Source: Kangiella sp.
GTDB taxonomy: Bacteria > Pseudomonadota > Gammaproteobacteria > Enterobacterales > Kangiellaceae
Length of the DNA: 64,000 nucleotides
Direction of reading: 5' to 3'
NCBI RefSeq assembly: GCF_014762745.1
Contig: NZ_JABURJ010000110.1
Coordinates: 1 to 64,000, forward strand
Shown here: piece after piece, positions 26,211-35,923 of the stretch
Layout of the letters: every line of letters starts with the position of its first letter
How positions within the stretch are numbered: the first letter of the stretch is position 1
The notes under the pieces: model-generated
Told to the model about the DNA's origin: nothing
Database searches by the model: none
Seen by the model: the letters and a program-made list of their open reading frames with translations, nothing else
Program-made: the position numbers and the translations under genes

Positions 26211-28127
26211 TTAGTACTTCGGTTTCTTGCTTTCAATCCAGGCGTCAATTTTATCATTAAGCACTGACATGGATACGGCACCACCGAGTAACACTAAATC
26301 ATGGAACTCTTTGATGTCGAATGCTTCACCAAGTTCTTCTTTGGCTTTTTCGCGCTGATCGACGATATTCAACATGCCGAGCTTATAACCCAATGCCTGG
26401 CCGGGCCATACCATGTAGCGTTCGATTTCTGATACGACGCTGGACTGAGCCGTACCGGTTTTTTCGGCCATATAGTCAATCGCTTGTTCGCGTGTCCACT
26501 TTTTATGATGCAGTCCGGTATCAACCACTAAACGAACGGCGCGGAACAGTTCCGCTTTGAGGCGTCCTAAGTCGCCATAAGGGTCATCTTTGTACATGCC
26601 CATTTCCCAGGCCACTAACTCTGAGTACAAAGCCCAACCTTCGACGTAGGCATTGTACGGAGCGATACGGCGGATCAGGGGCAAGCTTTCTTGCGCCATA
26701 TTTAATGCGATTTGCCAGTGATGGCCCGGATTAGCTTCATGGTAAGTCAGCGTCTTCAAATCAAACTTAGGATTGGCCTTCATGTCCTTAAGGTTGATCC
26801 AATAAACACCTGGCTCAGAACCATCCAGTGGCGGTGGCGTATATTGTCCGCCAGGAGCACCGTCTTGTCGCTCAACCGGTATACGTCGAATCTCAACATC
26901 GTAAGGAGGAATGGTTGCAAAGCGGGTTGGCATCACTTCATTGATCTCTGCAAGCATCCCATTAAGATCATCCAGCAGTTTCTGCCGGCCCTCATCTGAA
27001 TCTTCGTAAATGAATCGGTCTTCGTCATTCAAAGAAGCCATGCGTTCCCCGACAGTGCCTTCTTCATACCCTTCCGATTTCAGAATCGCATCCATCTCTG
27101 CGGTAATTCGTTCCACTTCATCAAGACCAATCTGATGCACTTCTTCCGGTGTCAAATCAGTATCGCCCAACTCACTGACCGCATAGCGATAAAACTCTGC
27201 GCCGTTCGGTTGCGCCCAGATCCCAGACTCTTCGGGCGCCTTTTCCAGCAAATCTTCCATTACCATCGCCAGGGTTTTATAAGCAGGGTAAATCGTGGTC
27301 TTGGTGATGCTGACCGCATCAAACATCATTTTTTCTTTTTCCTCATCAGGAATATCGAGCTTATCCAATTTGGTCTGTAAGTTAGTCACCAGCGCATGTT
27401 GCTCAGGTTCTGCTGCGATAAAACCATTCAGGAAGTTAAGCGCGCCATTGACGATAACCTTGGGCGGCACCCAGCCCTGTTCAGCATCAGCCAGCACTTT
27501 ACTCTTAACACTTTCAATCATGTCGCCAAACTGTGCCATTCTGGCGATATAGTCTTTAGCATTTTGCTCGTTTTTAATCGGATGATTGTTTTGCAGCAGG
27601 TTAGGCACATCAATTGCTGGCCCATTGATTTGACTGACGATAAAGGGAGAGTGCCCCATCCAGCTGTCAATGAAACCAATATCAAACTGCTTTTCGCCTG
27701 AATAGTACTGAGCCAGATCAATGACTACCTTTCGATTCTCTTCGCCCTGAATAGTATCCGAATTCAGCTCCGCTAGCTGGTCGGCGTAATGGCGTAAACT
27801 CTGGCGCAGAGCCTTTTCGGCAGCAGGCGAATAATCGGGCAGCTTATCCTGATAGTAACCACCAGCGATCTCCTGGCTGACACCATACATGGTTGCGTCC
27901 ATAGGACGAGCAGCAAATAGAGTGGCTGTAACTTTGTCATAAAGAACTTCAGGAGTAACTTTGGTTTGCTTGTGCGCCTGCTCCTTAGAAACCGCTGTCT
28001 CAGCCTGTTGCTGCTGACTCGCCTTCTCCTGCTGCTCTTCTTCTTGCTGACAGCCCGCACTCAGTAGAGCAGCACTAACCAACAGACTAACCATAGTTTT
28101 ACGATTAACTCGTTTTGTGAAAGACAT
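26211..28127 (-). CDS. DUF885 family lipoprotein, putative metallopeptidase
   Basis: 638 aa with a lipoprotein signal and lipobox LLSAGC, then a Gln/Glu-rich linker (QQEEEQQEKASQQQQ) and the DUF885 domain. The conserved HExxxGHH motif (TYHEANPGHHWQ) and the later EGWALYSE glutamates are those thought to bind zinc in this family, which resembles M2/M3-like peptidases. It probably works in the periplasm on peptides. Fits an organism living on proteins. Confidence 0.88.
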   Translation of the reverse strand: MSFTKRVNRKTMVSLLVSAALLSAGCQQEEEQQEKASQQQQAETAVSKEQAHKQTKVTPEVLYDKVTATLFAARPMDATMYGVSQEIAGGYYQDKLPDYSPAAEKALRQSLRHYADQLAELNSDTIQGEENRKVVIDLAQYYSGEKQFDIGFIDSWMGHSPFIVSQINGPAIDVPNLLQNNHPIKNEQNAKDYIARMAQFGDMIESVKSKVLADAEQGWVPPKVIVNGALNFLNGFIAAEPEQHALVTNLQTKLDKLDIPDEEKEKMMFDAVSITKTTIYPAYKTLAMVMEDLLEKAPEESGIWAQPNGAEFYRYAVSELGDTDLTPEEVHQIGLDEVERITAEMDAILKSEGYEEGTVGERMASLNDEDRFIYEDSDEGRQKLLDDLNGMLAEINEVMPTRFATIPPYDVEIRRIPVERQDGAPGGQYTPPPLDGSEPGVYWINLKDMKANPKFDLKTLTYHEANPGHHWQIALNMAQESLPLIRRIAPYNAYVEGWALYSELVAWEMGMYKDDPYGDLGRLKAELFRAVRLVVDTGLHHKKWTREQAIDYMAEKTGTAQSSVVSEIERYMVWPGQALGYKLGMLNIVDQREKAKEELGEAFDIKEFHDLVLLGGAVSMSVLNDKIDAWIESKKPKY

Positions 28128-28279
28128 ACCTACACCCTTTATATTGTTTGTGTGGAACGATTATTAATGATAATCGGACAAATGTCACATGCGCAGGTTC
28201 AGGGTAAATCAGCGGCGATAGTCATTGTTGCTGAGCCGGTCACAATTCTACACCTTTTCATCTATACATTATTTTTCTT

Positions 28280-28367
28280 GTAGGCTGGCGATGAACGAAG
28301 TGAATCCCAGCATTTCAGGCATAACTCAAAATATTGCTGGGATTCACTTCGTTCATCACCAGCCTAC
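28280..28367. repeat. Inverted pair of GTAG-headed repeats, second copy
   Basis: Two 33-bp arms beginning GTAGGCTGG, inverted, 22-nt spacer, one mismatch between arms (G-U in RNA). Compared with 26012 the substitutions are paired within the stem, so pairing is kept. Located between the DUF885 and yajQ genes. Confidence 0.85.
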
Positions 28368-28456
28368 GGACTACGAAACTAACACCTCATAACTGGCCTG
28401 CTGATAATTTTGCCTTATAATAGCGGCTATTCTTTATTTGATTGATAGGACTGACC

Positions 28457-28942
28457 ATGCCATCTTTTGATATTGTTTCTGAAGTGGATAAACACGAGAT
28501 TACCAATACTGTTGATAATGCCAACCGAGAGCTATCGACTCGTTTTGATTTCCGCGGAGTGGATGCAAGCTTTGAGCAGACTGGCGAGAGCATTAAAATC
28601 ACTGCCGAAGCCGAGTTTCAGGTCGATCAGATGATCGATATTCTTTATAAAGCCTGCGTTAAGCGTGATATTGATACCAATGCGTTGGATATCACCGATG
28701 ATGCCACCCATTCCGGCAAGACCTTTTATAAGACGGCCACTTTCAAGCAGGGTATTGATAAAGATATCGCTAAAAAAATTGTCAAATTGATAAAAGACTC
28801 CAAGTTAAAAGTTCAGGCAGCGATTCAGGGCGAAGAAGTGCGAGTGACGGGTAAAAAACGTGATGATTTGCAGCAGGTTATGGCACTGGTCAGACAGGCA
28901 GAGCTGGGGCAGCCGTTTCAGTTTAAGAATTTCAGGGATTGA
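28457..28942 (+). CDS. yajQ: YajQ family nucleotide-binding protein
   Basis: 161 aa with the family opening [14 protein letters not shown], two ferredoxin-like halves and the [12 protein letters not shown] ending. YajQ of E. coli binds nucleic acid, and homologues bind cyclic di-GMP and assist transcription regulators. The tracked TTG start adds five residues; ATG 28457 follows AGGA. The window also holds two GGDEF genes. Confidence 0.95.
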   Translation: MPSFDIVSEVDKHEITNTVDNANRELSTRFDFRGVDASFEQTGESIKITAEAEFQVDQMIDILYKACVKRDIDTNALDITDDATHSGKTFYKTATFKQGIDKDIAKKIVKLIKDSKLKVQAAIQGEEVRVTGKKRDDLQQVMALVRQAELGQPFQFKNFRD

Positions 28943-28949
28943 TGTTTTC

Positions 28950-29012
28950 GGGCAGGCACATTGGCCTGCCCCTACCCCAATCATTGAGCCCCTTGCCTAA
29001 GAGGGGCTTTTC
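28950..29012 (+). terminator. Two successive hairpins after yajQ
   Basis: First GGGCAGGC/GCCTGCCC (28950-28971) with no T tract, then AGCCCC/GGGGCT (28987-29008) followed by TTT. Together they close the yajQ unit. The remaining ~250 nt to 29267 hold the presumed kynurenine operon promoter; I see no clear motif. Confidence 0.6.
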
Positions 29013-29267
29013 GGCTATAAAAGAGCCCATGCATTATTTTCCACATCAAAAAACATCAGGATTCATCTTTGCCCACCAGGGTGGTTGTAAATGGATTCTC
29101 GATTGAATACGCATTCCTTTCTTGCGCCGATTGCGCGCACCTGTTTTTCCTAGTATTTTCGTTTAATCGTTTCGTTATTTTTCTAGCTGATTGACAGTGT
29201 TTTCGATTCGTTCGCGCTGTAACTTATTGAATTTGAAATTGGCTAGCTAATTTGATTTGAGGTTTCT

Positions 29268-29690
29268 ATGAGTGAGAAATTCGTATCTTCGTCAGCCCCG
29301 GAACCCGTCGGTCTGTATCCCCATGCGCGTCGTGTTGGTCACTTACTGTTCTTGTCGGGTGTTGGCCCACGCAAAAAAGGCAGCAAGGATATTCCTGGTG
29401 TCACTTTAGATGATGAGGGCAATATCATTGAGTACTGCATTGAGACGCAATGTCGTAGTGTCTTTGAAAACGTTCGTGCCATTTTGCTGGAGTCGGGTTC
29501 AAGCTGGGATCAACTGGTGGATGTGCAGGTGTTTCTGACCAACATGAAAGATGATTTCAAAACCTACAATAAAATCTACGCAGAATACTTTGCTGACAAT
29601 CAACCTTGTCGCACCACCATTGAAATCAGTTCGCTACCCACTCCGATTGCGATTGAGCTGAAATGCATCGCCACTATTTACGATGATTAA
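29268..29690 (+). CDS. RidA-family deaminase, probable 2-aminomuconate deaminase
   Basis: 140-aa YjgF/RidA-fold protein ([44 protein letters not shown]). In 3-hydroxyanthranilate clusters a protein of this size (AmnD/NbaF) removes ammonia from 2-aminomuconate to give 4-oxalocrotonate. First gene of the operon, 11 nt before nbaC. General imine hydrolase activity is an alternative. Confidence 0.87.
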   Translation: MSEKFVSSSAPEPVGLYPHARRVGHLLFLSGVGPRKKGSKDIPGVTLDDEGNIIEYCIETQCRSVFENVRAILLESGSSWDQLVDVQVFLTNMKDDFKTYNKIYAEYFADNQPCRTTIEISSLPTPIAIELKCIATIYDD

Positions 29691-29701
29691 GGAGAATCGC
29701 C

Positions 29702-30244
29702 ATGAGTGATAAGACATTAACACCGGTTCCACCTTTTAATTTTCAGAAATGGATAGATGAGAACCGTCATTTGTTACAACCGCCTGTTTGCAACAAACAG
29801 GTTTTTGAACAGGATGACTTTATTGTAATGGTCGTTGGTGGCCCTAATGGTCGTCGCGATTATCATTATGATGAAGGTCCTGAGTTTTTCTATCAGCTGG
29901 AAGGCGAGATGGAATTACGTACCATTCAAAATGGCGAACGTGTCAATTACCCGATTAAAGCGGGGGAAATATTCCTGTTGCCACCGAGAGTTCCGCACTC
30001 GCCGGTTCGTTTCGAAAACTCTATTGGTCTGGTAGTTGAACGTAAACGACTGGAGCATGAGCAAGACGGCTTGATGTGGTTCTGTGAGAACTGCGATAAC
30101 AAATTATATGAAGAGTATTTCCATCTAACCAATGTAGAAAAAGATTTCCTGCCGGTCTTCGAGCGCTTTTTAGAAAACGAAGAGCATCGTACCTGCGACA
30201 AGTGCGGTACGGTGATGCCTAAACAAAACAAACTGGATCTTTAA
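29702..30244 (+). CDS. nbaC: 3-Hydroxyanthranilate 3,4-dioxygenase
   Basis: Fe(II) cupin enzyme that opens 3-hydroxyanthranilate to 2-amino-3-carboxymuconate semialdehyde. Cupin ligands lie in [16 protein letters not shown] and the later VPHSPVRF. The bacterial-type C-terminal rubredoxin-like site is present with CENC and CDKC, which is absent from the human enzyme. Normal length at 180 aa. Confidence 0.95.
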   Translation: MSDKTLTPVPPFNFQKWIDENRHLLQPPVCNKQVFEQDDFIVMVVGGPNGRRDYHYDEGPEFFYQLEGEMELRTIQNGERVNYPIKAGEIFLLPPRVPHSPVRFENSIGLVVERKRLEHEQDGLMWFCENCDNKLYEEYFHLTNVEKDFLPVFERFLENEEHRTCDKCGTVMPKQNKLDL

Positions 30245-30247
30245 TTT

Positions 30248-31267
30248 ATGTCTGATTTGAAGATTGACATTCATACTCATATTCTTCCGAAAAATTGGCC
30301 GGACTTAAAAGAAAGATACGGCTATGGCGGCTTTGTGCAATTGGAGCATCATAAGTGCGACTGTGCGCGAATGATGGTCGATGGTAAGTTCTTCCGCGAA
30401 GTTCAGGAAAACTGCTGGTCACCGGAAGTGCGCATGAAAGACTGCGATCATCACGGCGTTCATGTTCAGGTCTTGTCTACAGTGCCAATCATGTTCAACT
30501 ACTGGGCCAAACCAGAAGACACCCTAGATTTGTCGCGTTTTCTCAATGACCACATCGCTGAAGTGGTAGAGCGTTACCCTACCCGTTTTGTTGGCCTCGG
30601 CACTTTACCGATGCAGTCACCTAAGTTAGCGATTCAGGAACTGGAACGCTGTGTTAAGGAGCTGGGGCTGGCTGGCGTGCAAATTGGTTCGCATATCAAT
30701 GACTGGAATTTGAACGACGAAAACCTGTTTGAAGTCTTTGCCGCGGCAGAAGAATTAGGTGCAGCAATCTTTGTTCATCCATGGGACATGGTTGGCAAAG
30801 AGAAAATGCAGAAATACTGGATGCCCTGGTTAGTGGGTATGCCTGCGGAAAGTTCTCTGGCGATTTGCTCAATGATTTTTGGTGGTGTTTTAGAACGTTT
30901 GCCAAATCTGCGAATTGCTTTTGCCCATGGCGGCGGAAGTTTCCCCGCAACACTCGGTCGTATCGAGCATGCCTATGAAGTTCGTCCTGATTTGATGCGC
31001 GTCGATAATCCGCATCATCCGCGTAAATATCTTGAACAAATATATCTTGATACACTGGTCCATGATCCGAAGATGCTTGAGTACCTGGTTGATTTAATGG
31101 GCCCCCATAAACTGGCGCTCGGTACCGACTATCCATTCCCATTAGGAGAGCTTGAGCCGGGTAAATTAATTGAGTCCATGAACTATGATAAAGCGGTTTC
31201 GGATCGCTTACTGCATGGAACCGCACTTGAGTGGCTCAATCTGGATAAAGGACGCTTTCTCAAATGA
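30248..31267 (+). CDS. nbaD: 2-Amino-3-carboxymuconate-6-semialdehyde decarboxylase
   Basis: Zinc amidohydrolase-fold decarboxylase (ACMSD) that turns the unstable ring-opened product into 2-aminomuconate semialdehyde, drawing carbon away from quinolinate and NAD. HTH of the HxH zinc pair is in KIDIHTHILP; later FAHGGGSFPATLGR and GTDYPFPLGE are conserved. 339 aa, full length. It follows nbaC by 3 nt and overlaps the next gene by 4 nt. Confidence 0.94.
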   Translation: MSDLKIDIHTHILPKNWPDLKERYGYGGFVQLEHHKCDCARMMVDGKFFREVQENCWSPEVRMKDCDHHGVHVQVLSTVPIMFNYWAKPEDTLDLSRFLNDHIAEVVERYPTRFVGLGTLPMQSPKLAIQELERCVKELGLAGVQIGSHINDWNLNDENLFEVFAAAEELGAAIFVHPWDMVGKEKMQKYWMPWLVGMPAESSLAICSMIFGGVLERLPNLRIAFAHGGGSFPATLGRIEHAYEVRPDLMRVDNPHHPRKYLEQIYLDTLVHDPKMLEYLVDLMGPHKLALGTDYPFPLGELEPGKLIESMNYDKAVSDRLLHGTALEWLNLDKGRFLK

Positions 31268-32121
31268 GTAAGTTCAACCTAATCACAGAGTTTATGGGCA
31301 AGCGTTATCAGGTAGATATAAAACATCCTCACTCGATAGCGATTCCTTTAAACTTTGATGGCAAGCAGCCCAATCATTTTGGTGCTGAAATTGCTAAACG
31401 ACAGCCGCTTCAGGCTGGCAGCTTTATTGGTGACACCACTAAAGGCGGCAGTTGTAATGTTGATTCGATTCAACTGGTTCCTCATTGCAATGGCACCCAT
31501 ACTGAATCGATTCATCATATTTGTGATCAAAAGGTCTCGGTCGGCGCCATTTTTAATAATAGCTTGTCTGTTGCTTGCGTGATCAGCATTGAGCCAATGT
31601 TGGCAGAAGCCACTAACGATAGCTATCGACCAACTCTTGAAGATGCTGATCGAGTCATTGATATGGCACAACTGCAGCAGGCTATTGATAACGATACGCT
31701 GAACAACATTGAAAGCTTAGTAGTGCGCTGTGCTCCCAATCATGATGTTAAAAAGTCATACCGGTACGATGATACCAATCAGCCACCATTCTTTACTCAA
31801 GAAGCAATGCAATGGTTGGCGGATAGTCCTATAAAGCACTTACTGGTTGATTTTCCTTCGGTGGACAAAATGTATGATGAGGGCCATTTAACCAATCACC
31901 ATATATACTGGAACTTGGAAGCTGATAGTCATCAGCTGACGGACACCGCACGTTGCGATAGAACCATTACTGAAATGATATTTGTGCCTGACGATATTGC
32001 TGATGGCATCTATTGCCTCAACCTGCAAATACCCGCATTTGAATTAGACGCAGCACCGAGCCGCCCGATTCTTTACCCATTAATTGAATGTTCTGAAACA
32101 CATTCAGAACAAGAACAATAA
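31264..32121 (+). CDS. Cyclase-family hydrolase, probable kynurenine formamidase
   Basis: 285-aa member of the cyclase/KynB-fold family. The metal motif is HCNGTHTESIHH, close to the HxGTHxD pattern of bacterial kynurenine formamidases, and GSFIGDTTKGGSCNVD precedes it. It is longer than typical KynB (about 210 aa). The place between ACMSD and kynureninase genes makes N-formylkynurenine hydrolysis the best guess, since no other formamidase is in the window. Confidence 0.75.
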   Translation: MSKFNLITEFMGKRYQVDIKHPHSIAIPLNFDGKQPNHFGAEIAKRQPLQAGSFIGDTTKGGSCNVDSIQLVPHCNGTHTESIHHICDQKVSVGAIFNNSLSVACVISIEPMLAEATNDSYRPTLEDADRVIDMAQLQQAIDNDTLNNIESLVVRCAPNHDVKKSYRYDDTNQPPFFTQEAMQWLADSPIKHLLVDFPSVDKMYDEGHLTNHHIYWNLEADSHQLTDTARCDRTITEMIFVPDDIADGIYCLNLQIPAFELDAAPSRPILYPLIECSETHSEQEQ

Positions 32122-32141
32122 AGCATTAAGAAGAAACCATT

Positions 32142-33419
32142 ATGAATACTATTTTTTCACTTGAGCATGCGCAACAACTCGATCAACAGGATCCGTTAAA
32201 GCAGATGCGTGAACAATTTCATATTCCGAAACAAGACAATGGTGATGATGAAATTTACCTGTGTGGTAACTCGCTTGGCTTACAGCCAAAACGCACACAG
32301 GAATACTTAAACTATGAGCTGAGCCAGTGGCAAAAGCTGGGCGTTAAAGGTCACTTTTCGGGTGAGTTTCCGTGGATGCCCTACCATGAATTTCTAACCG
32401 AAGAGTCTGCCAAACTAGTTGGCGCAAAAAATTCTGAAGTGGTTTGCATGAACTCGCTAACCGCTAACCTGCACTTTATGATGGTCAGCTTTTATCGCCC
32501 CAATAAAACGCGTAATAAAATTCTAATCGAAGACCATGCCTTCCCTTCTGATCATTATGCGGTTGAATCACAAGTTCGCTTTCATGGCTTTGATCCAGAC
32601 CAAGCAATGCTGTTAGCTAAACCACGCGAGGGTGAAGAAACCTTACGCACGGAAGATCTTTTAAACCTGATCGAACTGCATGGTGAAGAAATAGCGCTAA
32701 TCATGCTGCCCGGCGTTCAGTATTACACCGGTCAAGTTCTCGATATGAAAGCCATTACCGAAGCCGGTCATGCCAAGGGCTGTATGGTGGGTTTCGATTT
32801 GGCTCATGCTACCGGCAACATTCCGATGAGTTTGCATGACTGGGATGTGGATTTTGCCGCCTGGTGTTCTTATAAATATTTAAACTCTGGTCCGGGTTCA
32901 GTGGCCGGTTGTTTCGTGCATGAAAAGCATCACACCAATTTAGAGCTTCCTCGATTTGCTGGCTGGTGGGGACACGACAAAGAATCGCGCTTTAGAATGG
33001 AAAATCGGTTTGTGCCAATGCAGAGTGCAGAAGCCTGGCAGGTATCCAACCCACCTATTCTGTCCTTAGCTGCCATTCGTGCCTCGTTAGATACGATAAA
33101 AGATGCAGGCGGTATTCTTGCGCTTCGCAAAAAGTCATTGAAGCTGACTCGTTACCTGCGTGACCTGTTAGAACAGGAACTGGCAGATGAAATTAATATT
33201 TTAACTCCTGCCGATGAAAAGGCTTCCGGTTGCCAGTTATCCTTGACCGTAAACTTGCATGGCCTTGATGGCAAAACTGTTTTTGATCGTATTGAAGCTG
33301 CTGGCGTTACCTGTGATTTCCGTCATCCAAATGTCATTCGTGTTGCTCCGGTTCCTTTGTATAACTCATTTGAAGATGCTTACCGCTTTGTAACCATCTT
33401 AAAAGATAGTTTACAGTGA
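32142..33419 (+). CDS. kynU: Kynureninase
   Basis: PLP enzyme that cleaves kynurenine or 3-hydroxykynurenine to (3-hydroxy)anthranilate plus alanine. Opening DEIYLCGNSLGLQPKR, the DLAHATGNIP segment and the PLP lysine in WCSYKYLNSGPG identify it. 425 aa. The 3-hydroxy substrate is expected, because a monooxygenase gene follows. Confidence 0.96.
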   Translation: MNTIFSLEHAQQLDQQDPLKQMREQFHIPKQDNGDDEIYLCGNSLGLQPKRTQEYLNYELSQWQKLGVKGHFSGEFPWMPYHEFLTEESAKLVGAKNSEVVCMNSLTANLHFMMVSFYRPNKTRNKILIEDHAFPSDHYAVESQVRFHGFDPDQAMLLAKPREGEETLRTEDLLNLIELHGEEIALIMLPGVQYYTGQVLDMKAITEAGHAKGCMVGFDLAHATGNIPMSLHDWDVDFAAWCSYKYLNSGPGSVAGCFVHEKHHTNLELPRFAGWWGHDKESRFRMENRFVPMQSAEAWQVSNPPILSLAAIRASLDTIKDAGGILALRKKSLKLTRYLRDLLEQELADEINILTPADEKASGCQLSLTVNLHGLDGKTVFDRIEAAGVTCDFRHPNVIRVAPVPLYNSFEDAYRFVTILKDSLQ

Positions 33420-33427
33420 GGCCTGCC

Positions 33428-34807
33428 ATGTCAGTAACTCAAGATAAACACATCACTCTCATTGGCGCCGGTCTGGTTGGTTCGCTGGCCAGTATCTATT
33501 TGGGCTTGCGCGGCTACAAAGTCGATGTTTACGAAAAACTGCCGGACATTCGCCTGGAAGATATTCCGGCTGGTCGCTCAATCAATCTGGCGCTGGCTAA
33601 TCGCGGCATTCGTCCTTTGCAGCAGGTTGGCATCATGGAGCAGGTTGAGAAATTGCTGATCCCCATGAAAGGTCGCATGCTGCATGATGAAGCGGGCGAG
33701 CTCCAATTCCAGTCTTACGGACAACGCCCTGAAGAGGTCATTTATTCGGTATCCCGTGCTGGCTTAGTCAGTCTATTGCGCGACGAAGCCGAAGCCACTG
33801 GCAATGTTACTTTCCACTTTAAGCACCCTTTGGTCGACATCGATTTCGACAAGCAGAGCTTTACTGTTGAAGATGCCATGACGGGTAACAAGCAAACCTT
33901 AAACTATGACATTTTGCTGGCAACCGATGGGGCTGGTTCGCCAGTGCGTCAATTTATGGAAGCGGCCAAGGTTGGTCAGTTCAGTTCAGAGCTACTTGCA
34001 CATAACTATAAAGAGTTAACCATTCCTGCCGATCAAGCCGGCAATTTTCAGATTGAAAAGGAAGCCCTGCATATCTGGCCACGTGGTGGTTATATGGTGA
34101 TTGCGCTGCCGAATCTTGATGGTTCTTTTACGGTTACCTTGTTTATGCCAACCAAGAACGGCGAAGCCAGCTTTGCTAACTTAAACACACCAGAAAAAGT
34201 CGACAGCTTTTTCAAAAAGTATTTCAAAGATGCGTATGTTCTGATCCCTAATTTAACCGAACTGTTTTTCGATAATCCGACCGGCGTTCTGGGTACAGTG
34301 CGTAGCGAGAAATGGTTCCATGGCAACGCCATGATTTTTGGTGATGCGGCCCATGCCATTGTGCCTTTTCATGGACAAGGCATGAACTGCGGCTTCGAAG
34401 ATTGCGCTGAGTTGAATACCTTGTTAAATCAATTTAACGACGACTGGCAAAAAGTTTTCCCGGCTTTTAATCAAGCACGTCGCGATAATGCCAATGCGAT
34501 TGCCGATATGGCTTTGGACAACTATATTGAGATGCGTGATTCTGTGCGTGACCCCAAGTTCCACCTTAAAAAGGCTATCGCCTTTGAATTAGAGAAGCGC
34601 TTCCCTGAACAATTCATTCCACGCTACTCAATGGTCATGTTCCATCACATACCTTATGCTCAGGCGCAAAGTCGTGGTGCCGTCCAGGCTAACATTTTGC
34701 AACAACTTGCTAAGGATATTGATAGTCTGGATCGGGTAGACTGGACACTTGCTACTCACTTGGTTCAAGACCAGTTATCCGTGTTACCAAAGGATTATCT
34801 ACAATGA
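33428..34807 (+). CDS. kmo: Kynurenine 3-monooxygenase
   Basis: FAD- and NADPH-dependent aromatic hydroxylase. FAD motifs GAGLVGSLASIYLGLRGY and FGDAAHAIVPFHGQGMNCGF are clear, with the kynurenine-binding region in between. ATG 33428 follows GAGG at good spacing and is preferred over the GTG at 33416, giving 459 aa. Its stop overlaps the next ATG. Confidence 0.95.
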   Translation: MSVTQDKHITLIGAGLVGSLASIYLGLRGYKVDVYEKLPDIRLEDIPAGRSINLALANRGIRPLQQVGIMEQVEKLLIPMKGRMLHDEAGELQFQSYGQRPEEVIYSVSRAGLVSLLRDEAEATGNVTFHFKHPLVDIDFDKQSFTVEDAMTGNKQTLNYDILLATDGAGSPVRQFMEAAKVGQFSSELLAHNYKELTIPADQAGNFQIEKEALHIWPRGGYMVIALPNLDGSFTVTLFMPTKNGEASFANLNTPEKVDSFFKKYFKDAYVLIPNLTELFFDNPTGVLGTVRSEKWFHGNAMIFGDAAHAIVPFHGQGMNCGFEDCAELNTLLNQFNDDWQKVFPAFNQARRDNANAIADMALDNYIEMRDSVRDPKFHLKKAIAFELEKRFPEQFIPRYSMVMFHHIPYAQAQSRGAVQANILQQLAKDIDSLDRVDWTLATHLVQDQLSVLPKDYLQ

Positions 34808-35850
34808 AATCAGTTTTAGTTTCCAGCCTTGCCGTATTGTTAGGCTTAGTCTTATCAAACACATCTAGCGCTAATAATGTTCCGCAGGCTACCGAACAAG
34901 CCCGTGTTGAACGAGCCCAGGAATGGATCAATTTTCTGGCCAGTGACGAACTTAAAGGGCGTAAAACCGGCACTCCAGAAATGAAGCAGGTTCATGCCTG
35001 GCTTGACCAGCGCTTTAAAGCTATAGGGCTAAAGCCGTTGCCAGAAACCGATTCCTATCGTCAGGAATTCTCTTTTGATCGCAAAGGTACATCAATCGAT
35101 GCGGTTAATTACCTGGGGTTCATTGACTGCCAGTGTGACAACGACAAGTTCATTATGATTGGCGCGCATTATGATCACGTTGGCCAGAACCCCGAGCTGG
35201 AAGGCGATATCACTTTTAATGGTGCCGATGATGACGCCAGTGGCGTGGTTGCGAGTTTAGTCATTGCAGAACTTTTAGCGAAGCAGGAATCTCTTCCGTT
35301 CAATATCATTATCGCTGCCTGGGATGCCGAAGAGATGGGACTGCTTGGCTCCAAACACTTTGCCGAAAACCCTCTGATTCCACTTGAGCAGATCGAAACA
35401 GGCATCATGTTTGAGTTAGTAGGCACTCCAGTTGAGGAGCACCCACAAAGCGCCTGGATGACGGGTAATCAATATTCCAATTTGTTCGCGCTATTACAGG
35501 ATGACTTTTCTAAAGCGGGCTGGTCACTGGATGCCGATCCTTTTGCGCAGATGGGTTTGTTCATGCGTTCGGACAACGCGCCTTTTGCATTAATGGATTT
35601 GACTCAACAAAAAGCAGAGCAGGTATTTAAGCATGGCCAACAGGCTGATATTACCGGCATTCCAATGCATGCAATTTCGGTTTGGCGTGGTCAAGATCAT
35701 TACCATCAGGTACATGATGAAGCAGACATTATTGATGTGCCGAATCTGGTAGCCCTTTCCGAAGTGATTGCAGCAGCGGTTGCTAACTTACCAGCGGATA
35801 CCAAGGTGGTATGGAAAGAAAATCCTCACTTTAAATTTTCACGTCCATAA
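34804..35850 (+). CDS. Secreted M28 zinc aminopeptidase
   Basis: 348 aa with a signal peptide (LAVLLGLVLSNTSSANN). M28 co-catalytic zinc motifs are GAHYDHVG, NGADDDASG and WDAEEMGLLGS, with a C-terminal histidine in HQVHDEAD. It is last in the kynurenine operon with a 4-nt overlap (ATGA). It may release amino acids, including tryptophan, from peptides in the periplasm or outside, which would feed the pathway; that link is inference. Confidence 0.88.
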   Translation: MKSVLVSSLAVLLGLVLSNTSSANNVPQATEQARVERAQEWINFLASDELKGRKTGTPEMKQVHAWLDQRFKAIGLKPLPETDSYRQEFSFDRKGTSIDAVNYLGFIDCQCDNDKFIMIGAHYDHVGQNPELEGDITFNGADDDASGVVASLVIAELLAKQESLPFNIIIAAWDAEEMGLLGSKHFAENPLIPLEQIETGIMFELVGTPVEEHPQSAWMTGNQYSNLFALLQDDFSKAGWSLDADPFAQMGLFMRSDNAPFALMDLTQQKAEQVFKHGQQADITGIPMHAISVWRGQDHYHQVHDEADIIDVPNLVALSEVIAAAVANLPADTKVVWKENPHFKFSRP

Positions 35851-35868
35851 GTTATTTCGCGTATCCAG

Positions 35869-35914
35869 GTTGGGTTACAGATATTATCTCGTAACCCAAC
35901 ACCTACTTTTTTTT
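35869..35914 (+). terminator. Terminator of the kynurenine operon
   Basis: Ten-pair stem GTTGGGTTAC/GTAACCCAAC with a 12-nt loop, followed within 7 nt by eight T. Located between convergent genes. Confidence 0.85.
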
Positions 35915-35923
35915 GACCTAAAG

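Noticed and set aside
26012-28367. A composite transposon formed by the two inverted pairs around the DUF885 gene
   Set aside because: The pairs have no transposase between them and resemble REP pairs; no target duplications were seen.
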